Shown here piece by piece: positions 34,542-44,430 of a stretch of 64,000 nucleotides of DNA. Within the stretch, counting starts at the first letter, position 1, and each line of letters starts with the position of its first letter. Source of the DNA: Henriciella sp. (GTDB lineage Bacteria > Pseudomonadota > Alphaproteobacteria > Caulobacterales > Hyphomonadaceae); contig NZ_JAPYRE010000002.1 in the NCBI RefSeq assembly GCF_029936995.1, positions 434,001 through 498,000 on the forward strand. The letters are read 5' to 3'. A program made the position numbers and the translations under genes. The notes beneath the pieces were generated by a model, which worked only from the letters and a program-made list of their open reading frames with translations, ran no database searches and had not been told where the DNA came from.

Positions 34542-35520
34542 TCAGTTGTCCTGCCTCGGCGGATATATTCCAGCCATTCACGAGGCCATAGATGTAGATG
34601 CAATAGACCAGCAGCATGGCAAGGCCTGCAAGGCGTGTGATCCGGCTTTTCGGAATGACGAAGAGGCCGAGCGTTATGGCAGCTGCGCCCATGGCCCAGT
34701 GATCGAACTGGGCGAAAGTCGGGGCCGGGCTTATCGGGCCGAACAGGGAGACAATGGCCCCGGCGCCCAGCAGGTTGAAGATGTTGGAGCCGATGACATT
34801 GCCGATCACCACGTCGCCACGCCGGCGCAGGGCGGCCGCAAGCCCGGCTCCCAGCTCTGGAAGCGAGGTGCCGATGGCAAGCAGGGTCAGCCCGATGATC
34901 TCTTCCGGAATCTGGTATTGCCGGGCAAGCCCGACACCACCTTCGACAATCAGGTGCGCGCCTAGCGGAAGGCCGACAATCCCGATAAGGAGGCCGACTA
35001 TCATACCCAGCGTGCCCTGCGCGCCCTCTTCGGTGTCGAGACCGACATCCATGCCCTTGCGCAGGGCATCAGACGTCCACCAGAGCATCAGGAGCGAATA
35101 GATGACCAGACCGGCCAGAAGCGCGATGCCAAAAAGCGGCGTCAGCGGATAGAAAGCGGTCCATGTGATCCAGCCGACTGTGACGAGCAGCATGATCCAG
35201 TAGGAGCGCCTTAGCCCGAACTGGTTGACGGCCAGCGGGATGAGGAAGGCCGGCGCGGCCAGCACAAGCCAGATATTGGCAATGTTCGAGCCGACGATAT
35301 TGCCGAGCGCCAGACCCGGGTCGCCCTGGAGAGCGGCATCCAGCGACACGACCATTTCAGGCGCGGAAGTGCCGAAGCCGACAATCAGGATGCCGGCCAC
35401 GAGCGGTGATACCCCAATCCTTCGCGCAAGCGTAACGGCGCCATTGACGAGGTAGTCACCGGCCAGAGCGAGAATGACAAGGCCGCCGATGAGGGCTGCT
35501 AGGAGTCCTGGATCAGGCAA
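34531..35520 (-). CDS. CaCA-family calcium/sodium antiporter (YrbG-like)
   Basis: 329 residues, about ten membrane helices in two homologous halves. The alpha repeats are VGFGTSAPEMVVSLDAA with GNIVGSNIANIW in the first half, and LAIGTSLPELGAGLAAA with GNVIGSNIFNLLGA in the second; the two Glu residues form the ion site. It exchanges Ca2+ for Na+ or H+ across the inner membrane. The start is TTG 35520; an in-frame TGA lies two codons upstream. A 26-residue membrane ORF ends 17 bp before it. Confidence 0.9.
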   Translation of the reverse strand: MPDPGLLAALIGGLVILALAGDYLVNGAVTLARRIGVSPLVAGILIVGFGTSAPEMVVSLDAALQGDPGLALGNIVGSNIANIWLVLAAPAFLIPLAVNQFGLRRSYWIMLLVTVGWITWTAFYPLTPLFGIALLAGLVIYSLLMLWWTSDALRKGMDVGLDTEEGAQGTLGMIVGLLIGIVGLPLGAHLIVEGGVGLARQYQIPEEIIGLTLLAIGTSLPELGAGLAAALRRRGDVVIGNVIGSNIFNLLGAGAIVSLFGPISPAPTFAQFDHWAMGAAAITLGLFVIPKSRITRLAGLAMLLVYCIYIYGLVNGWNISAEAGQLIGG

Positions 35521-35537
35521 ATGTCACCCGGTCTGAC

Positions 35538-35618
35538 CTAGTCCAGACGGCGATAGTCGATGAAGTTCAACAGCCCGAATATGAGGACAGTCACGCCAAT
35601 CGCGATGAGTGCAAACAT
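35538..35618 (-). CDS. 26-residue single-helix membrane protein upstream of the antiporter
   Basis: ATG 35618 to TAG 35538. A helix of about 18 hydrophobic residues (FALIAIGVTVLIFGLLNFI) is followed by a charged tail DYRRLD, as in small inner-membrane subunits. AGGGGAG sits 6 nt before the ATG. It is 17 bp from the antiporter start on the same strand, so the two are probably one transcript and translationally linked. It could be a small regulatory subunit. I know no named family. Confidence rests on ribosome site, helix and position. Confidence 0.6.
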   Translation of the reverse strand: MFALIAIGVTVLIFGLLNFIDYRRLD

Positions 35619-35708
35619 GTCTAGCTCCCCTGAAGTCCTTGCGTTGCGGCGCTTGATAGACTGTGTTTTCTGCTTTGGCGAGCCCTCATTTCACAGGAGT
35701 GACATAAC

Positions 35709-36167
35709 GTGGCGTCTGTACGCACCCGCCTCTTCCAGTCCTGGTTCCGCCTGACCCGGTCGATGACACTGGGTGTCCGCGGCATCGTGGAGAATGAGGA
35801 GGGAGAGGTTCTTCTAGTCAGGCACACCTATACGCGCGGGCTCTATTTCCCGGGAGGTGGCGTCGAGAAGGGCGAAACCTCGATGCAGGCCCTCATACGC
35901 GAACTGGCCGAAGAGGCCGGTGTGCAGCCTGTTCCAGTGCCTCGACTGCTAGGCATTTATTCCAACCATCGCGTGTTCGCGAACGATCATGTGGTCCTCT
36001 ATCACATACCGGCCGGTCGCTGGCAGGCGTGCAGGAGCGATAGCGAAGGTGAAATTTCGGAAGTTATCTGGGCAGATCCGGTCAATCCGCCTGAAGATAT
36101 TACGCCGGGCACGGCCAGACGGTTGCGTGAGGTTTATGCGCAGGGGCCAAACGACGGCCACTGGTAG
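35709..36167 (+). CDS. Nudix hydrolase
   Basis: 152 residues. The full Nudix box is present (G-x5-E-x7-R-E-x2-E-E-x-G-V, within GGGVEKGETSMQALIRELAE and continuing EAGV) at about 48-70, where the glutamates bind Mg2+ and cleave a nucleoside diphosphate linkage. The substrate is not predictable. GTG 35709 is used with AGGAG about 10 nt upstream. It converges on pgsA, leaving 9 bp between stops. Confidence 0.88.
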   Translation: MASVRTRLFQSWFRLTRSMTLGVRGIVENEEGEVLLVRHTYTRGLYFPGGGVEKGETSMQALIRELAEEAGVQPVPVPRLLGIYSNHRVFANDHVVLYHIPAGRWQACRSDSEGEISEVIWADPVNPPEDITPGTARRLREVYAQGPNDGHW

Positions 36168-36176
36168 TCCTGCATA

Positions 36177-36791
36177 TCACCCCCTGGCGAGCGCGGAGAC
36201 ATAGTTTGTCGCCGTCATCACGGACATGACTGCGGCGATCCACAGGCCCAGCATTCCCACGATCCAGGGTGTTCGGGCGATGACCCACAGGACTGAATAC
36301 GGGTCACTCCCTGCGGCCAGATAGCTGAATGCGATTCCCAATAGCACGCTGGCAAGCGAGGTCAGAACGACGGCAGTCTTCCATTTCGCGGCCGGGCTGA
36401 CTTTCAGTGTTGAAGGATTTCCCATCGCTTCGCGAACAGCCGTCATCAGGAAGTCGCGTCCGATAATGACAAGGGCAGGCAGCAGGATGAACCAGGCCCA
36501 GCGTTCCATGTAAGCCAGCGCAACGAGCGTGGAGGCGGCCAATAGCTTGTCGGCAATCGGGTCGAGCCGTGCCCCGAAACGCGATTCAGCATTCAGCGCT
36601 CTGGCAAGTGCGCCGTCGAGCCAGTCGGTAGCGGCGGTGAAAACGAAGACCGCAAAAGGCAGGAAGAGCCACCCCCCGGCTGTCTGGCCGCTGCGGATAT
36701 CGCCATCCATCTCGAGCAGCATGTAGCCGACCACGAGCGCCAGTGCGCAACGCAGGATTGTTACGGTATTCGGCAGCCATTTAAGCGACAT
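36177..36791 (-). CDS. pgsA: CDP-diacylglycerol-glycerol-3-phosphate 3-phosphatidyltransferase
   Basis: 204 residues, integral inner-membrane enzyme with about five helices, making phosphatidylglycerolphosphate for phosphatidylglycerol and cardiolipin. The CDP-alcohol phosphotransferase motif is complete: DGALAR, eight residues, G-x3-D-x3-D (SRFGARLDPIADK). The N-terminus LPNTVTILRCALALVVGYML is typical of PgsA. It starts 5 bp after uvrC on the same strand; the uvrC-pgsA order is common in proteobacteria. Confidence 0.94.
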   Translation of the reverse strand: MSLKWLPNTVTILRCALALVVGYMLLEMDGDIRSGQTAGGWLFLPFAVFVFTAATDWLDGALARALNAESRFGARLDPIADKLLAASTLVALAYMERWAWFILLPALVIIGRDFLMTAVREAMGNPSTLKVSPAAKWKTAVVLTSLASVLLGIAFSYLAAGSDPYSVLWVIARTPWIVGMLGLWIAAVMSVMTATNYVSALARG

Positions 36792-36796
36792 GCACC

Positions 36797-38686
36797 TCAG
36801 CCCTGATTGAAGTGGCCATAAATTCTCTCTGCGAGGCCACGATTGATACCCTCGACGTCTTCAAGATCAGCCAGTTTCGCACGCGAAACACCTTTGGCAG
36901 AGCCGAAACGATGTAACAATGCTTTCTTGCGCGCCGGGCCGATGCCGTCAATCTCATCCAGTGGCGAACTCTTGATGTCGGATGACCGCTTTGACCTGTG
37001 CGCCCCGATGGCCCAGCGATGAGCCTCGTCACGCAGGCGCTGGAGATAATACAGGACGGGAGTGTCTGGCGGGAGCGTGAAGGGAGCTCCGCGCGGGCGG
37101 AAGAATTTTTCCCGTCCAGCATTACGGTCAGGGCCCTTGGCGATGGAGACAAGTGTCAGGTCGTCCGGGCCAAGGCCGAGCTCTTCCAGCGTTTCCAGAA
37201 CCGCGCTGAGCTGGCCGAGCCCGCCATCAATGAGGACAAGGTCGGGATAGGTTTCGAGGCTGTCGATGGATGTGCCTGCTTCGTCGGCCTCCTTGAGCAG
37301 GCGTTTGAAACGCCGCCGCATGACCTCGCGCATCATGCCGTAGTCGTCGCCAGGCTCGATTGCCGTGTCCTTGATGTTGAACTTGCGATACTGGCCCTTG
37401 ATGAAGCCTTCCGGCCCGGCGACCACCATGCCGCCGACCGCGTTCGAGCCCTGTATGTGGCTGTTGTCGTAGATCTCGATACGCTTTGGCATGGTCTTGA
37501 GATCAAATGCCTTGGCGAGATCCCTGAGCAGGCGTTCCTGGCTGGCCGTCTCTGAGAGCTTGCGTGAGAGGGCCTCGGCGGCATTTCGGCTCGCCTGGGC
37601 GACGAGTTCACGCTTGTCGCCTCTCTGAGGGGTGCGAATTTCTACTGCCCGGCTGGCTTTCAGTTCCAGGGCGTCAGCGATCAGGTCTTTCTGGTCCGGG
37701 GCCTCATTCGTGAGGATGAGTTTGGGCGGCGGGCGCTTGTTGTAGAACTGGACAAGAAAGGCTGACAGGATTTCAGCGGCGTCCTGTTCCTTCTCGTGGC
37801 GCGGGAAGTGGATGGTTGCCCCCCAGTTCTGCCCGGCGCGGATGAAGAAGACCTGTACGGCTGACTGGCCGCCTTCCATGGCGATGGCGAAAATGTCGGC
37901 TTCCTCGATGCCATCTGGATTGACATCCTGCTGGGCCCGGACATGGGCAAGCGCACGGATGCGGTCGCGCAGGCTGGCGGCGCGCTCGAAGTCCATTTCT
38001 TCGGCAGCCGTTTCCATCTCGCGGGCGAGCTCATCCTGCAGGGCGCCGCTCTTGCCTTTCAGAAAATCAGCGGCCTGTCCGGCGAGATGGTCGTATTCCT
38101 TCTGTGAAACGAGCCCCACGCAAGGTGCAGAGCAGCGCTTGATCTGATGCAGCATGCAGGGGCGTGTGCGGCCGGTGAAAACGCTGTCCTCGCACGTACG
38201 CAGCAGGAAGGCCTTCTGAAGCGTGTCCAGGGTGCGCGTCACAGCATTCGCGCTGGCAAACGGGCCGAAATAGTCCCCCTTGTCCTGTTTGGAGCCCCTG
38301 TATTTCAGGATCTGCGGATAGTCATGATCACGACGGATCAGGATGTAAGGGAAGGATTTATCGTCACGCAGGAGGATGTTGAAACGCGGGCGCAGCGACT
38401 TGATCAGGCTGGCCTCGAGCAGCAGCGCTTCTGTCTCTGTTTCTGTGACAACGAATTCCATGCGCGCAGTAAGCGCGATCATGGCTGCAATGCGCTGGGT
38501 ATGTCCGCCGAGCCGGGCATAGTTCGACACACGGGCCTTCAGGTTGCGGGCCTTGCCGACATACAGGACTTCATCTTTCGTGCCGAACATGCGGTAAACG
38601 CCCGGCTTGGCGGGCAGGCGTTTCAGATTGTCCTTGATCACATCGACGCCGCGACGGGCAGGCTGTGAGGAAGCGGTATCCGGCAT
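36797..38686 (-). CDS. uvrC: Excinuclease ABC subunit C
   Basis: 629 residues. In nucleotide excision repair UvrC makes both incisions around a lesion marked by UvrAB. Domains: GIY-YIG nuclease near 25-105 (KPGVYRMFG, VLYVGKA), a cysteine-bearing region, the UVR motif (near 210-245), the RNase-H-like endonuclease domain (RIEIYDNSHIQG, LVLIDGGLGQL), and a C-terminal helix-hairpin-helix (IDGIGPARKKALLHRFGS). Length is normal and all domains are intact. Confidence 0.97.
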   Translation of the reverse strand: MPDTASSQPARRGVDVIKDNLKRLPAKPGVYRMFGTKDEVLYVGKARNLKARVSNYARLGGHTQRIAAMIALTARMEFVVTETETEALLLEASLIKSLRPRFNILLRDDKSFPYILIRRDHDYPQILKYRGSKQDKGDYFGPFASANAVTRTLDTLQKAFLLRTCEDSVFTGRTRPCMLHQIKRCSAPCVGLVSQKEYDHLAGQAADFLKGKSGALQDELAREMETAAEEMDFERAASLRDRIRALAHVRAQQDVNPDGIEEADIFAIAMEGGQSAVQVFFIRAGQNWGATIHFPRHEKEQDAAEILSAFLVQFYNKRPPPKLILTNEAPDQKDLIADALELKASRAVEIRTPQRGDKRELVAQASRNAAEALSRKLSETASQERLLRDLAKAFDLKTMPKRIEIYDNSHIQGSNAVGGMVVAGPEGFIKGQYRKFNIKDTAIEPGDDYGMMREVMRRRFKRLLKEADEAGTSIDSLETYPDLVLIDGGLGQLSAVLETLEELGLGPDDLTLVSIAKGPDRNAGREKFFRPRGAPFTLPPDTPVLYYLQRLRDEAHRWAIGAHRSKRSSDIKSSPLDEIDGIGPARKKALLHRFGSAKGVSRAKLADLEDVEGINRGLAERIYGHFNQG

Positions 38687-38738
38687 GGTCCAAGTCTAGG
38701 CGCTGTTGGCCCCGCCGCCTAGATTATTGCTGAACTTG

Positions 38739-39083
38739 TCACTGGAAAAGGAAGGACAGGCTCCCCGCGCCGGTGTCAATCATCAGGCCGAGGGCGAAGG
38801 CAAAGACCATGACGAGCACCACCGAGCCGCCAAACTGGCGTCCCGTGCTGCCGGGATCCTTGCCCCGGCGGGACATATTCACGATGAGGAAGAGAAGCAG
38901 CAGTATGAAGAGGCAGACGAGTATGATCTGCTCGCCATCGCTGCGGCGCTGAAACCACAACGCTGTCTGGTCAGCATAATAGTGTGCTTCTTGTTTCAGG
39001 CGTTTGAAAAACGTCTCGAACGTGCCTGTGGTTACATCTCTCAGCATAATCATTACCGTTTCAACGGGTCCAGATCGATCCAC
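38739..39083 (-). CDS. Small membrane protein of unknown function
   Basis: 114 residues, not recognised. It has a cytoplasmic N-terminal helix region with FETFFKRLKQEAHYYAD, a strong membrane helix IILVCLFILLLLFLIVNMS (about 53-71), a short basic loop SRRGKD, and a second helix SVVLVMVFAFALGLMI (about 86-102). GTG 39083 gives the full frame; ATG at codon 11 or 13 (MIMLRD) is as likely. It is divergent from the aminotransferase gene and 52 bp upstream of uvrC's start, on the same strand. Confidence 0.6.
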   Translation of the reverse strand: MDRSGPVETVMIMLRDVTTGTFETFFKRLKQEAHYYADQTALWFQRRSDGEQIILVCLFILLLLFLIVNMSRRGKDPGSTGRQFGGSVVLVMVFAFALGLMIDTGAGSLSFLFQ

Positions 39084-39097
39084 GTACGGTAATGTAA

Positions 39098-40441
<1,344 letters not shown>

Positions 40442-40486
40442 ATCCCGTAAATGAAAATCAATTTCAATATAAAATAGATTTATGCG

Positions 40487-40516
40487 CAGGCATCTCAATA
40501 TCAATTGGGATGCCTG
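40487..40516 (+). terminator. Long hairpin between the aminotransferase gene and dps
   Basis: A 13-bp stem CAGGCATCTCAAT/ATTGGGATGCCTG, with one G-T pair and a 4-nt loop. It lies 46 bp after the aminotransferase stop. There is no T-run, so it may be a rho-assisted terminator, a processing site or an operator for dps. Confidence 0.45.
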
Positions 40517-40571
40517 TTCCAGCTTGCCCATATTCAGCTCATAAGAATGCTAATCTTAAAGGAGCTGATCC

Positions 40572-41036
40572 ATGTCTGTAGATATTGGACTTGATAAACA
40601 GGACCGGGCCGGATCGATCGAAGCCCTTCGCAAGGTTCTTGGTGATACATATGCGCTTTACTTCAAGACGCACGGTTATCACTGGAATGTCACTGGCCCG
40701 CGTTTCAAGGCGCTGCATGAGCTTTTCATGGAGCAGTATACCGAACTCTGGCAGGCGCTGGACGATCTGGCTGAGCGGATCCGTACGCTTGGTGAGTTTG
40801 CGCCTGCTTCAAGCGAAGAGATTGTTGCTCACGCGACAATCAAGCCGGACAATGGTGTGCCGGATGCCGAGGACATGATTTCCAACCTTGTTCGCGGTCA
40901 CGAAATGCTTGCGCAGGTTGCGAAAGAAGGGGTGAAGATTGCCGAAGCTGGCGATGATGCGGCGACTGCTGATCTGCTGACCCAGCGCGCTGCGGCCGCT
41001 GAGAAAACAGCCTGGATGCTGCGGTCCAGCCTCTAG
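40572..41036 (+). CDS. dps: Dps-family ferritin-like DNA-protection protein
   Basis: 154 residues, forming a 12-subunit shell that oxidises and stores iron and may bind DNA in stress. The intersubunit ferroxidase site residues are seen in THGYHWNVTGPRF (two His) and LHELFMEQYTELWQALDDLAERI (Asp, Glu). The N-terminal tail SVDIGLDKQDR is short with few Lys residues, so strong DNA binding is uncertain. AAAGGAG lies 5-9 nt upstream of ATG. A hairpin precedes and a terminator follows it. Confidence 0.93.
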   Translation: MSVDIGLDKQDRAGSIEALRKVLGDTYALYFKTHGYHWNVTGPRFKALHELFMEQYTELWQALDDLAERIRTLGEFAPASSEEIVAHATIKPDNGVPDAEDMISNLVRGHEMLAQVAKEGVKIAEAGDDAATADLLTQRAAAAEKTAWMLRSSL

Positions 41037-41058
41037 GCTTCTGTAAAATATAAAAAAT

Positions 41059-41092
41059 AGGCCCGGCAGCGAATAATCGCGCCGGGCCTTTT
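41059..41092 (+). terminator. Rho-independent terminator of dps
   Basis: 9-bp stem AGGCCCGGC/GCCGGGCCT around a 13-nt loop, followed by TTT, 22 bp after the dps stop. Confidence 0.88.
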
Positions 41093-41218
41093 AAGTTCGG
41101 TTCCTATTTGGAGGGAGGAAACGCACAATCGGAGGATGATGTGCTTATCGCCGGAACCTAGGCTTACGGCGGCATCTAGGGGTTCAGCCGCTGAAAGCCA
41201 AGTTGCGATTCAGTAAGA

Positions 41219-41242
41219 AAGGCATGCGTTTGTGCATGCCTT
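41219..41242 (-). terminator. Probable terminator of the LysR gene
   Basis: Perfect 9-bp stem AAGGCATGC/GCATGCCTT with a 6-nt loop, followed on the minus strand by TTTCTTACT, 7 bp beyond the LysR stop. Confidence 0.7.
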
Positions 41243-41248
41243 CGTGGG

Positions 41249-42172
41249 TTAGCCGGCGCGAAGTTGCAGATTCTCCCGCCGTATGGCGTCGACCTCTGCT
41301 GTCAGGAAGTCCCGGAAGGCGGCGATGCGCTTGGAGCGCTTCAAATCACTGGGATAAACAAAGAATAGATCGAAAGCCGGGCCTGTGTGCTCGGGCAGGA
41401 TCTTGACCAGCCGTGGCACGGCGCTCGCCATGTAATCGGGCAGGTCTGCGATACCGACACCGGCTTCGACGGCACGTAGCATGGCTGGAACGTTGCGGAC
41501 CATAAGCGTGGCCTTGCGCGGCAGGGTGTCATCCCGTCCCACACGCTGGGCCCAGCTCATTGCGTCAAGAGGTTTGTTTTCCGTGCCATAGCCAATGATG
41601 CGGTGATTATCGAGGTCCTGCGGCGTGCGTGGTGTGCCGTGCTGTTTCAGGTATTCCGGTGAGGCGTAGAGGTTGGTCGCTACAGTGCCAAGCTTGCGCT
41701 GGATCAGGTCTGACTTGTCAGCCGCCCATAGCCGGATGGCGCACTCGGCTTCCAGCTTCAGCAGGTCATAGGTCTCCCCGTCATCTAGACGCAGGTCGAT
41801 CCGCATGTCGGGATGGGAATTGATGAAATTGCCGAGGCGCGGCACCAGCCACGTCGATCCGAAAGCAACGGGGGCTGTAACCACGAGGTCGCCCTGGGCG
41901 ACGTCCTGCTGGTCGCGCAGGGCTGCATGGGCCGATTGTGCGGCGGAGGCCATGTCCATGGTCGAGTGATGCAGTGTATGCCCGGCATCAGTAAGAACCA
42001 GCCCACGGGCGTGACGCTGGAAAAGCGATACACCAAGCTGTTCTTCAAGAGCCGATATCTGACGCGAGACGGCTGACTGGGAAATGCCCAGACGTTCTCC
42101 CGCGGCCGTCAGGCTGCCGGCTTCTGCCGCAGCGTGAAAAGATTTCAGTTTATCCCAGTCCATAAGGGTCAT
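41249..42172 (-). CDS. LysR-family transcriptional regulator
   Basis: About 307 residues. The N-terminal winged HTH reads FHAAAEAGSLTAAGERLGIS followed by QSAVSRQISALEEQLGVSLF, typical of LysR. The C-terminal periplasmic-binding-like effector domain (about 95-300) follows. The nearest neighbour genes, a LexA-like repressor and dps, suggest no clear target. Start choices are GTG 42184, ATG 42172 and ATG 42163; none has a strong ribosome site, and I use 42172. There is no divergent partner gene, unlike many LysR loci. Confidence 0.88.
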   Translation of the reverse strand: MTLMDWDKLKSFHAAAEAGSLTAAGERLGISQSAVSRQISALEEQLGVSLFQRHARGLVLTDAGHTLHHSTMDMASAAQSAHAALRDQQDVAQGDLVVTAPVAFGSTWLVPRLGNFINSHPDMRIDLRLDDGETYDLLKLEAECAIRLWAADKSDLIQRKLGTVATNLYASPEYLKQHGTPRTPQDLDNHRIIGYGTENKPLDAMSWAQRVGRDDTLPRKATLMVRNVPAMLRAVEAGVGIADLPDYMASAVPRLVKILPEHTGPAFDLFFVYPSDLKRSKRIAAFRDFLTAEVDAIRRENLQLRAG

Positions 42173-42237
42173 GGGTTTGCACACGGATTGTCCCTAGGGC
42201 AAGCGTATAATGTGCTGCGGTTGCGAAGGCGAAGGGG

Positions 42238-42855
42238 CTACTGGCTGACCCAGAGAATGCGTGCAAGCCACAGGATGTCAGAAGGTTTGAATGTCCTGTC
42301 GGGGTGATCGGGGTTCAGGGAAACAAGTTCCACATGACGCTCGGTCTGGCGGCCGAGCACCTTGGCCATGACTTCACCATCCGTGGTCTTCGCTACGACA
42401 CGGTCGCCGCGGCGCAGCTGGGCGCCTGGCGCAACAATGATCCGGTCCCCGGCCCGGTAGGCGGGCTCCATGCTGTCGCCTGAAATTTCCAGTGCATAGA
42501 CCGGCTCGTCGCCCAGGCCTGGAAAACGTACCTCGTCCCAGCTGCCGCCGACGGGAAAACCGGCATCGTCGAAAAAGCCGTCAGCCCCGGCCTGGGCAAG
42601 CCCGATCAGCGGTGCAGTTGCGCCTCGCCGGCCTTCGATCAGGGCGGCGAAATCATCCATGCCGGCACCGACAGCCTGAAGCGCGCGTGCAATGCTTTCA
42701 GATGAAGGCCAGCGCGGGCGCCCGTCCTTGCTCTGGCGCTTGGACGGGTTGAAGCTCGTCGGATCGAGCCCGGCCAGCTTGGCAAGCCCGGAAGGGCTGA
42801 GGCCGTTGCGCTCTGCCAGCCGGTCAATTCCGGCCCAGACTTCTGTATGACGCAT
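42238..42855 (-). CDS. LexA/CI-like repressor with S24 peptidase domain
   Basis: 205 residues. An N-terminal HTH (LAERNGLSPSGLAKLAGLDPT, split as two helices around residues 13-33) is joined to a C-terminal S24 self-cleavage domain. The Ser128/Lys165 dyad (SGDSMEPAYRAGDRI, EVMAKVL) has the LexA spacing of 37. A candidate Ala-Gly cleavage bond lies at 89-90 (LAQAGADG). It could be a damage-responsive or prophage-type repressor kept by the host. No phage gene is nearby. ATG 42855 has GGAG 9 nt upstream. Confidence 0.82.
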   Translation of the reverse strand: MRHTEVWAGIDRLAERNGLSPSGLAKLAGLDPTSFNPSKRQSKDGRPRWPSSESIARALQAVGAGMDDFAALIEGRRGATAPLIGLAQAGADGFFDDAGFPVGGSWDEVRFPGLGDEPVYALEISGDSMEPAYRAGDRIIVAPGAQLRRGDRVVAKTTDGEVMAKVLGRQTERHVELVSLNPDHPDRTFKPSDILWLARILWVSQ

Positions 42856-42955
42856 GGTTGCCTGCTCCAAAGTCTATGCCATTCCTATCATGGGAATAAA
42901 TACCTAGCAAGTCAGTATCTTGTCGGAATGTCAAAAGCCTGTTTCAAGCCTTTCC

Positions 42956-43306
42956 ATGATCATTGAGACACATGTCTATAAAATCCTTGGCGCAGACGAC
43001 CATGCGCGTGCCGTCGAACTGGGCCATACCGATACCGACCTGGATGCGGTGGATGGCTATGTGCATCTTTCAGCGAAAGACCAGGTGCGCGAGACGTTGG
43101 CGCTACACTATGCCGGCCACGATGGGGTGCATCTTTACGAGTTTATTGCAGAACGTCTCGGCGGTCATGTGAAGTGGGAAGAATCGCGCGGCGGCCAGCT
43201 CTTCCCGCATCTTTACGATACGCTGCGCCTGTCGGAGGCAACCCGCCACTGGGTGCTCGCGCAGGATTCGGATGGTCTTCCTGAACTTCCAGAGGCGCTG
43301 CGCTGA
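42956..43306 (+). CDS. DUF952 family protein
   Basis: 116 residues. DUF952 proteins have unknown function and a fold related to ADP-ribosyltransferase-like proteins. Typical segments are THVYKILG, DAVDGYVHLSAKDQVRETLA, LYEFIAERLGGHVKWEESRGG, QLFPHLYDTL (the family's LFPHLYGPL-like motif). Its TGA shares one base with the pyrD ATG (TGATG), so it is co-translated with pyrD, an arrangement I recognise in alphaproteobacteria. ATG 42956 is preferred to the start at 42920. Confidence 0.85.
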   Translation: MIIETHVYKILGADDHARAVELGHTDTDLDAVDGYVHLSAKDQVRETLALHYAGHDGVHLYEFIAERLGGHVKWEESRGGQLFPHLYDTLRLSEATRHWVLAQDSDGLPELPEALR

Positions 43307-44430
43307 TGGCTGCGACAGACCTTGCGACACGGCTTGTGCGTCTGCTGCCGCCGGAAGCAGCGCACAAGGCCACGATAAAAGGCCTGAAAGCGGGAATCGG
43401 CCTGCCAAGAGTCAGCCCGCTTCAGTGGAATATCCCAGTCAGGCTGCCCAATGCGGGGCTGCACCTGTTCAACCCTGTCGGGCTCGCAGCCGGGTTCGAC
43501 AAGAATGCTGAAGTGTTCGAGCAGATGCTGCGCTTCGGCTTCGGCTTTGTCGAATGCGGGACTGTTACGCCACAGCCCCAGCCGGGCAATCCCAAGCCGC
43601 GCCTTTTCCGGCTCGGCAAGGATGATGCTGTCATCAACCGGATGGGCTTTAACAATGAGGGGCTGCGGGCCTTCACGGCACGCCTGCGCAAGGCGGAAAA
43701 CCGTTTGTCGCCGATCGGCGCCAATGTCGGGGCCAACAAGGATAGCAAGGACCGGATCGCTGATTACCAGGCTGGTATAAAAGCGGTGTACCCCTATGCC
43801 CGCTACATGACGATCAACATATCGTCTCCGAACACACCGGGCCTGCGAGGCTTGCAGGACAAGCGGGCCTTGCAGGAGCTGCTGGAGCGGTGTGGCGGTG
43901 CTGTCAGCAAAGCGCAGATGGAATTCAATGTGGAGCTGGCGTCCGAAGGGCGGCTTGAGGAGGAAGATGACTGGAAACCGGTCTTCCTGAAGGTTGCGCC
44001 GGATCTCGATGAAGCGGCCATTGGCGATATTATCGAGGCCGTTCGCGGGCCGGGGCACTGGCTTTCCGGGCTGATCATCTCGAACACGACGGTTGAGCGG
44101 CCGGACACGCTAATGAGTGCGCATAGATCGGAAACAGGCGGGCTTTCAGGCGCGCCGCTGTTCGAGCGCTCGACGCGGGTCCTGCGGGAGTTTGCATCTG
44201 AGCTGATGGGCGAGTTCGACCTTATCGGGGCGGGCGGCATATCCAGCGGCGCAGAGGCGTATGCGAAGATCCGGGCCGGGGCGCACGCCGTGCAGCTCTA
44301 TTCCGCGCTCGTTTATCATGGGCCGAAACTGGTCGCCGAGATCAACCGTGAGCTGGCCGCGCGGCTTCATGCCGATGGCTTCACGTCTGTCGAGCAGGCT
44401 GTCGGGGCTGACTTTCGCGCGTCTGCCTGA
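43306..44430 (+). CDS. pyrD: Dihydroorotate dehydrogenase (quinone), class 2
   Basis: 374 residues. A membrane-associated flavoenzyme that oxidises dihydroorotate to orotate and reduces ubiquinone. It has the class 2 N-terminal extension (RLLPPEAAHKATIKGLK) that forms the quinone tunnel. FMN and substrate segments are GLAAGFDKNAE, FVECGTVTPQPQPGNPKPR, INISSPNTPGLRG and LIGAGGISSGAEAYAKIRAG. The catalytic Ser in this class sits in NISSPNTPG. Its 3' end overlaps the MATE gene on the opposite strand by 50 bp. Confidence 0.96.
   Translation: MAATDLATRLVRLLPPEAAHKATIKGLKAGIGLPRVSPLQWNIPVRLPNAGLHLFNPVGLAAGFDKNAEVFEQMLRFGFGFVECGTVTPQPQPGNPKPRLFRLGKDDAVINRMGFNNEGLRAFTARLRKAENRLSPIGANVGANKDSKDRIADYQAGIKAVYPYARYMTINISSPNTPGLRGLQDKRALQELLERCGGAVSKAQMEFNVELASEGRLEEEDDWKPVFLKVAPDLDEAAIGDIIEAVRGPGHWLSGLIISNTTVERPDTLMSAHRSETGGLSGAPLFERSTRVLREFASELMGEFDLIGAGGISSGAEAYAKIRAGAHAVQLYSALVYHGPKLVAEINRELAARLHADGFTSVEQAVGADFRASA

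Noticed and set aside
42238..42855. Prophage remnant signalled by the CI/LexA-like repressor
   Set aside because: No phage structural, lysis or integrase gene lies nearby; the neighbours are housekeeping genes.
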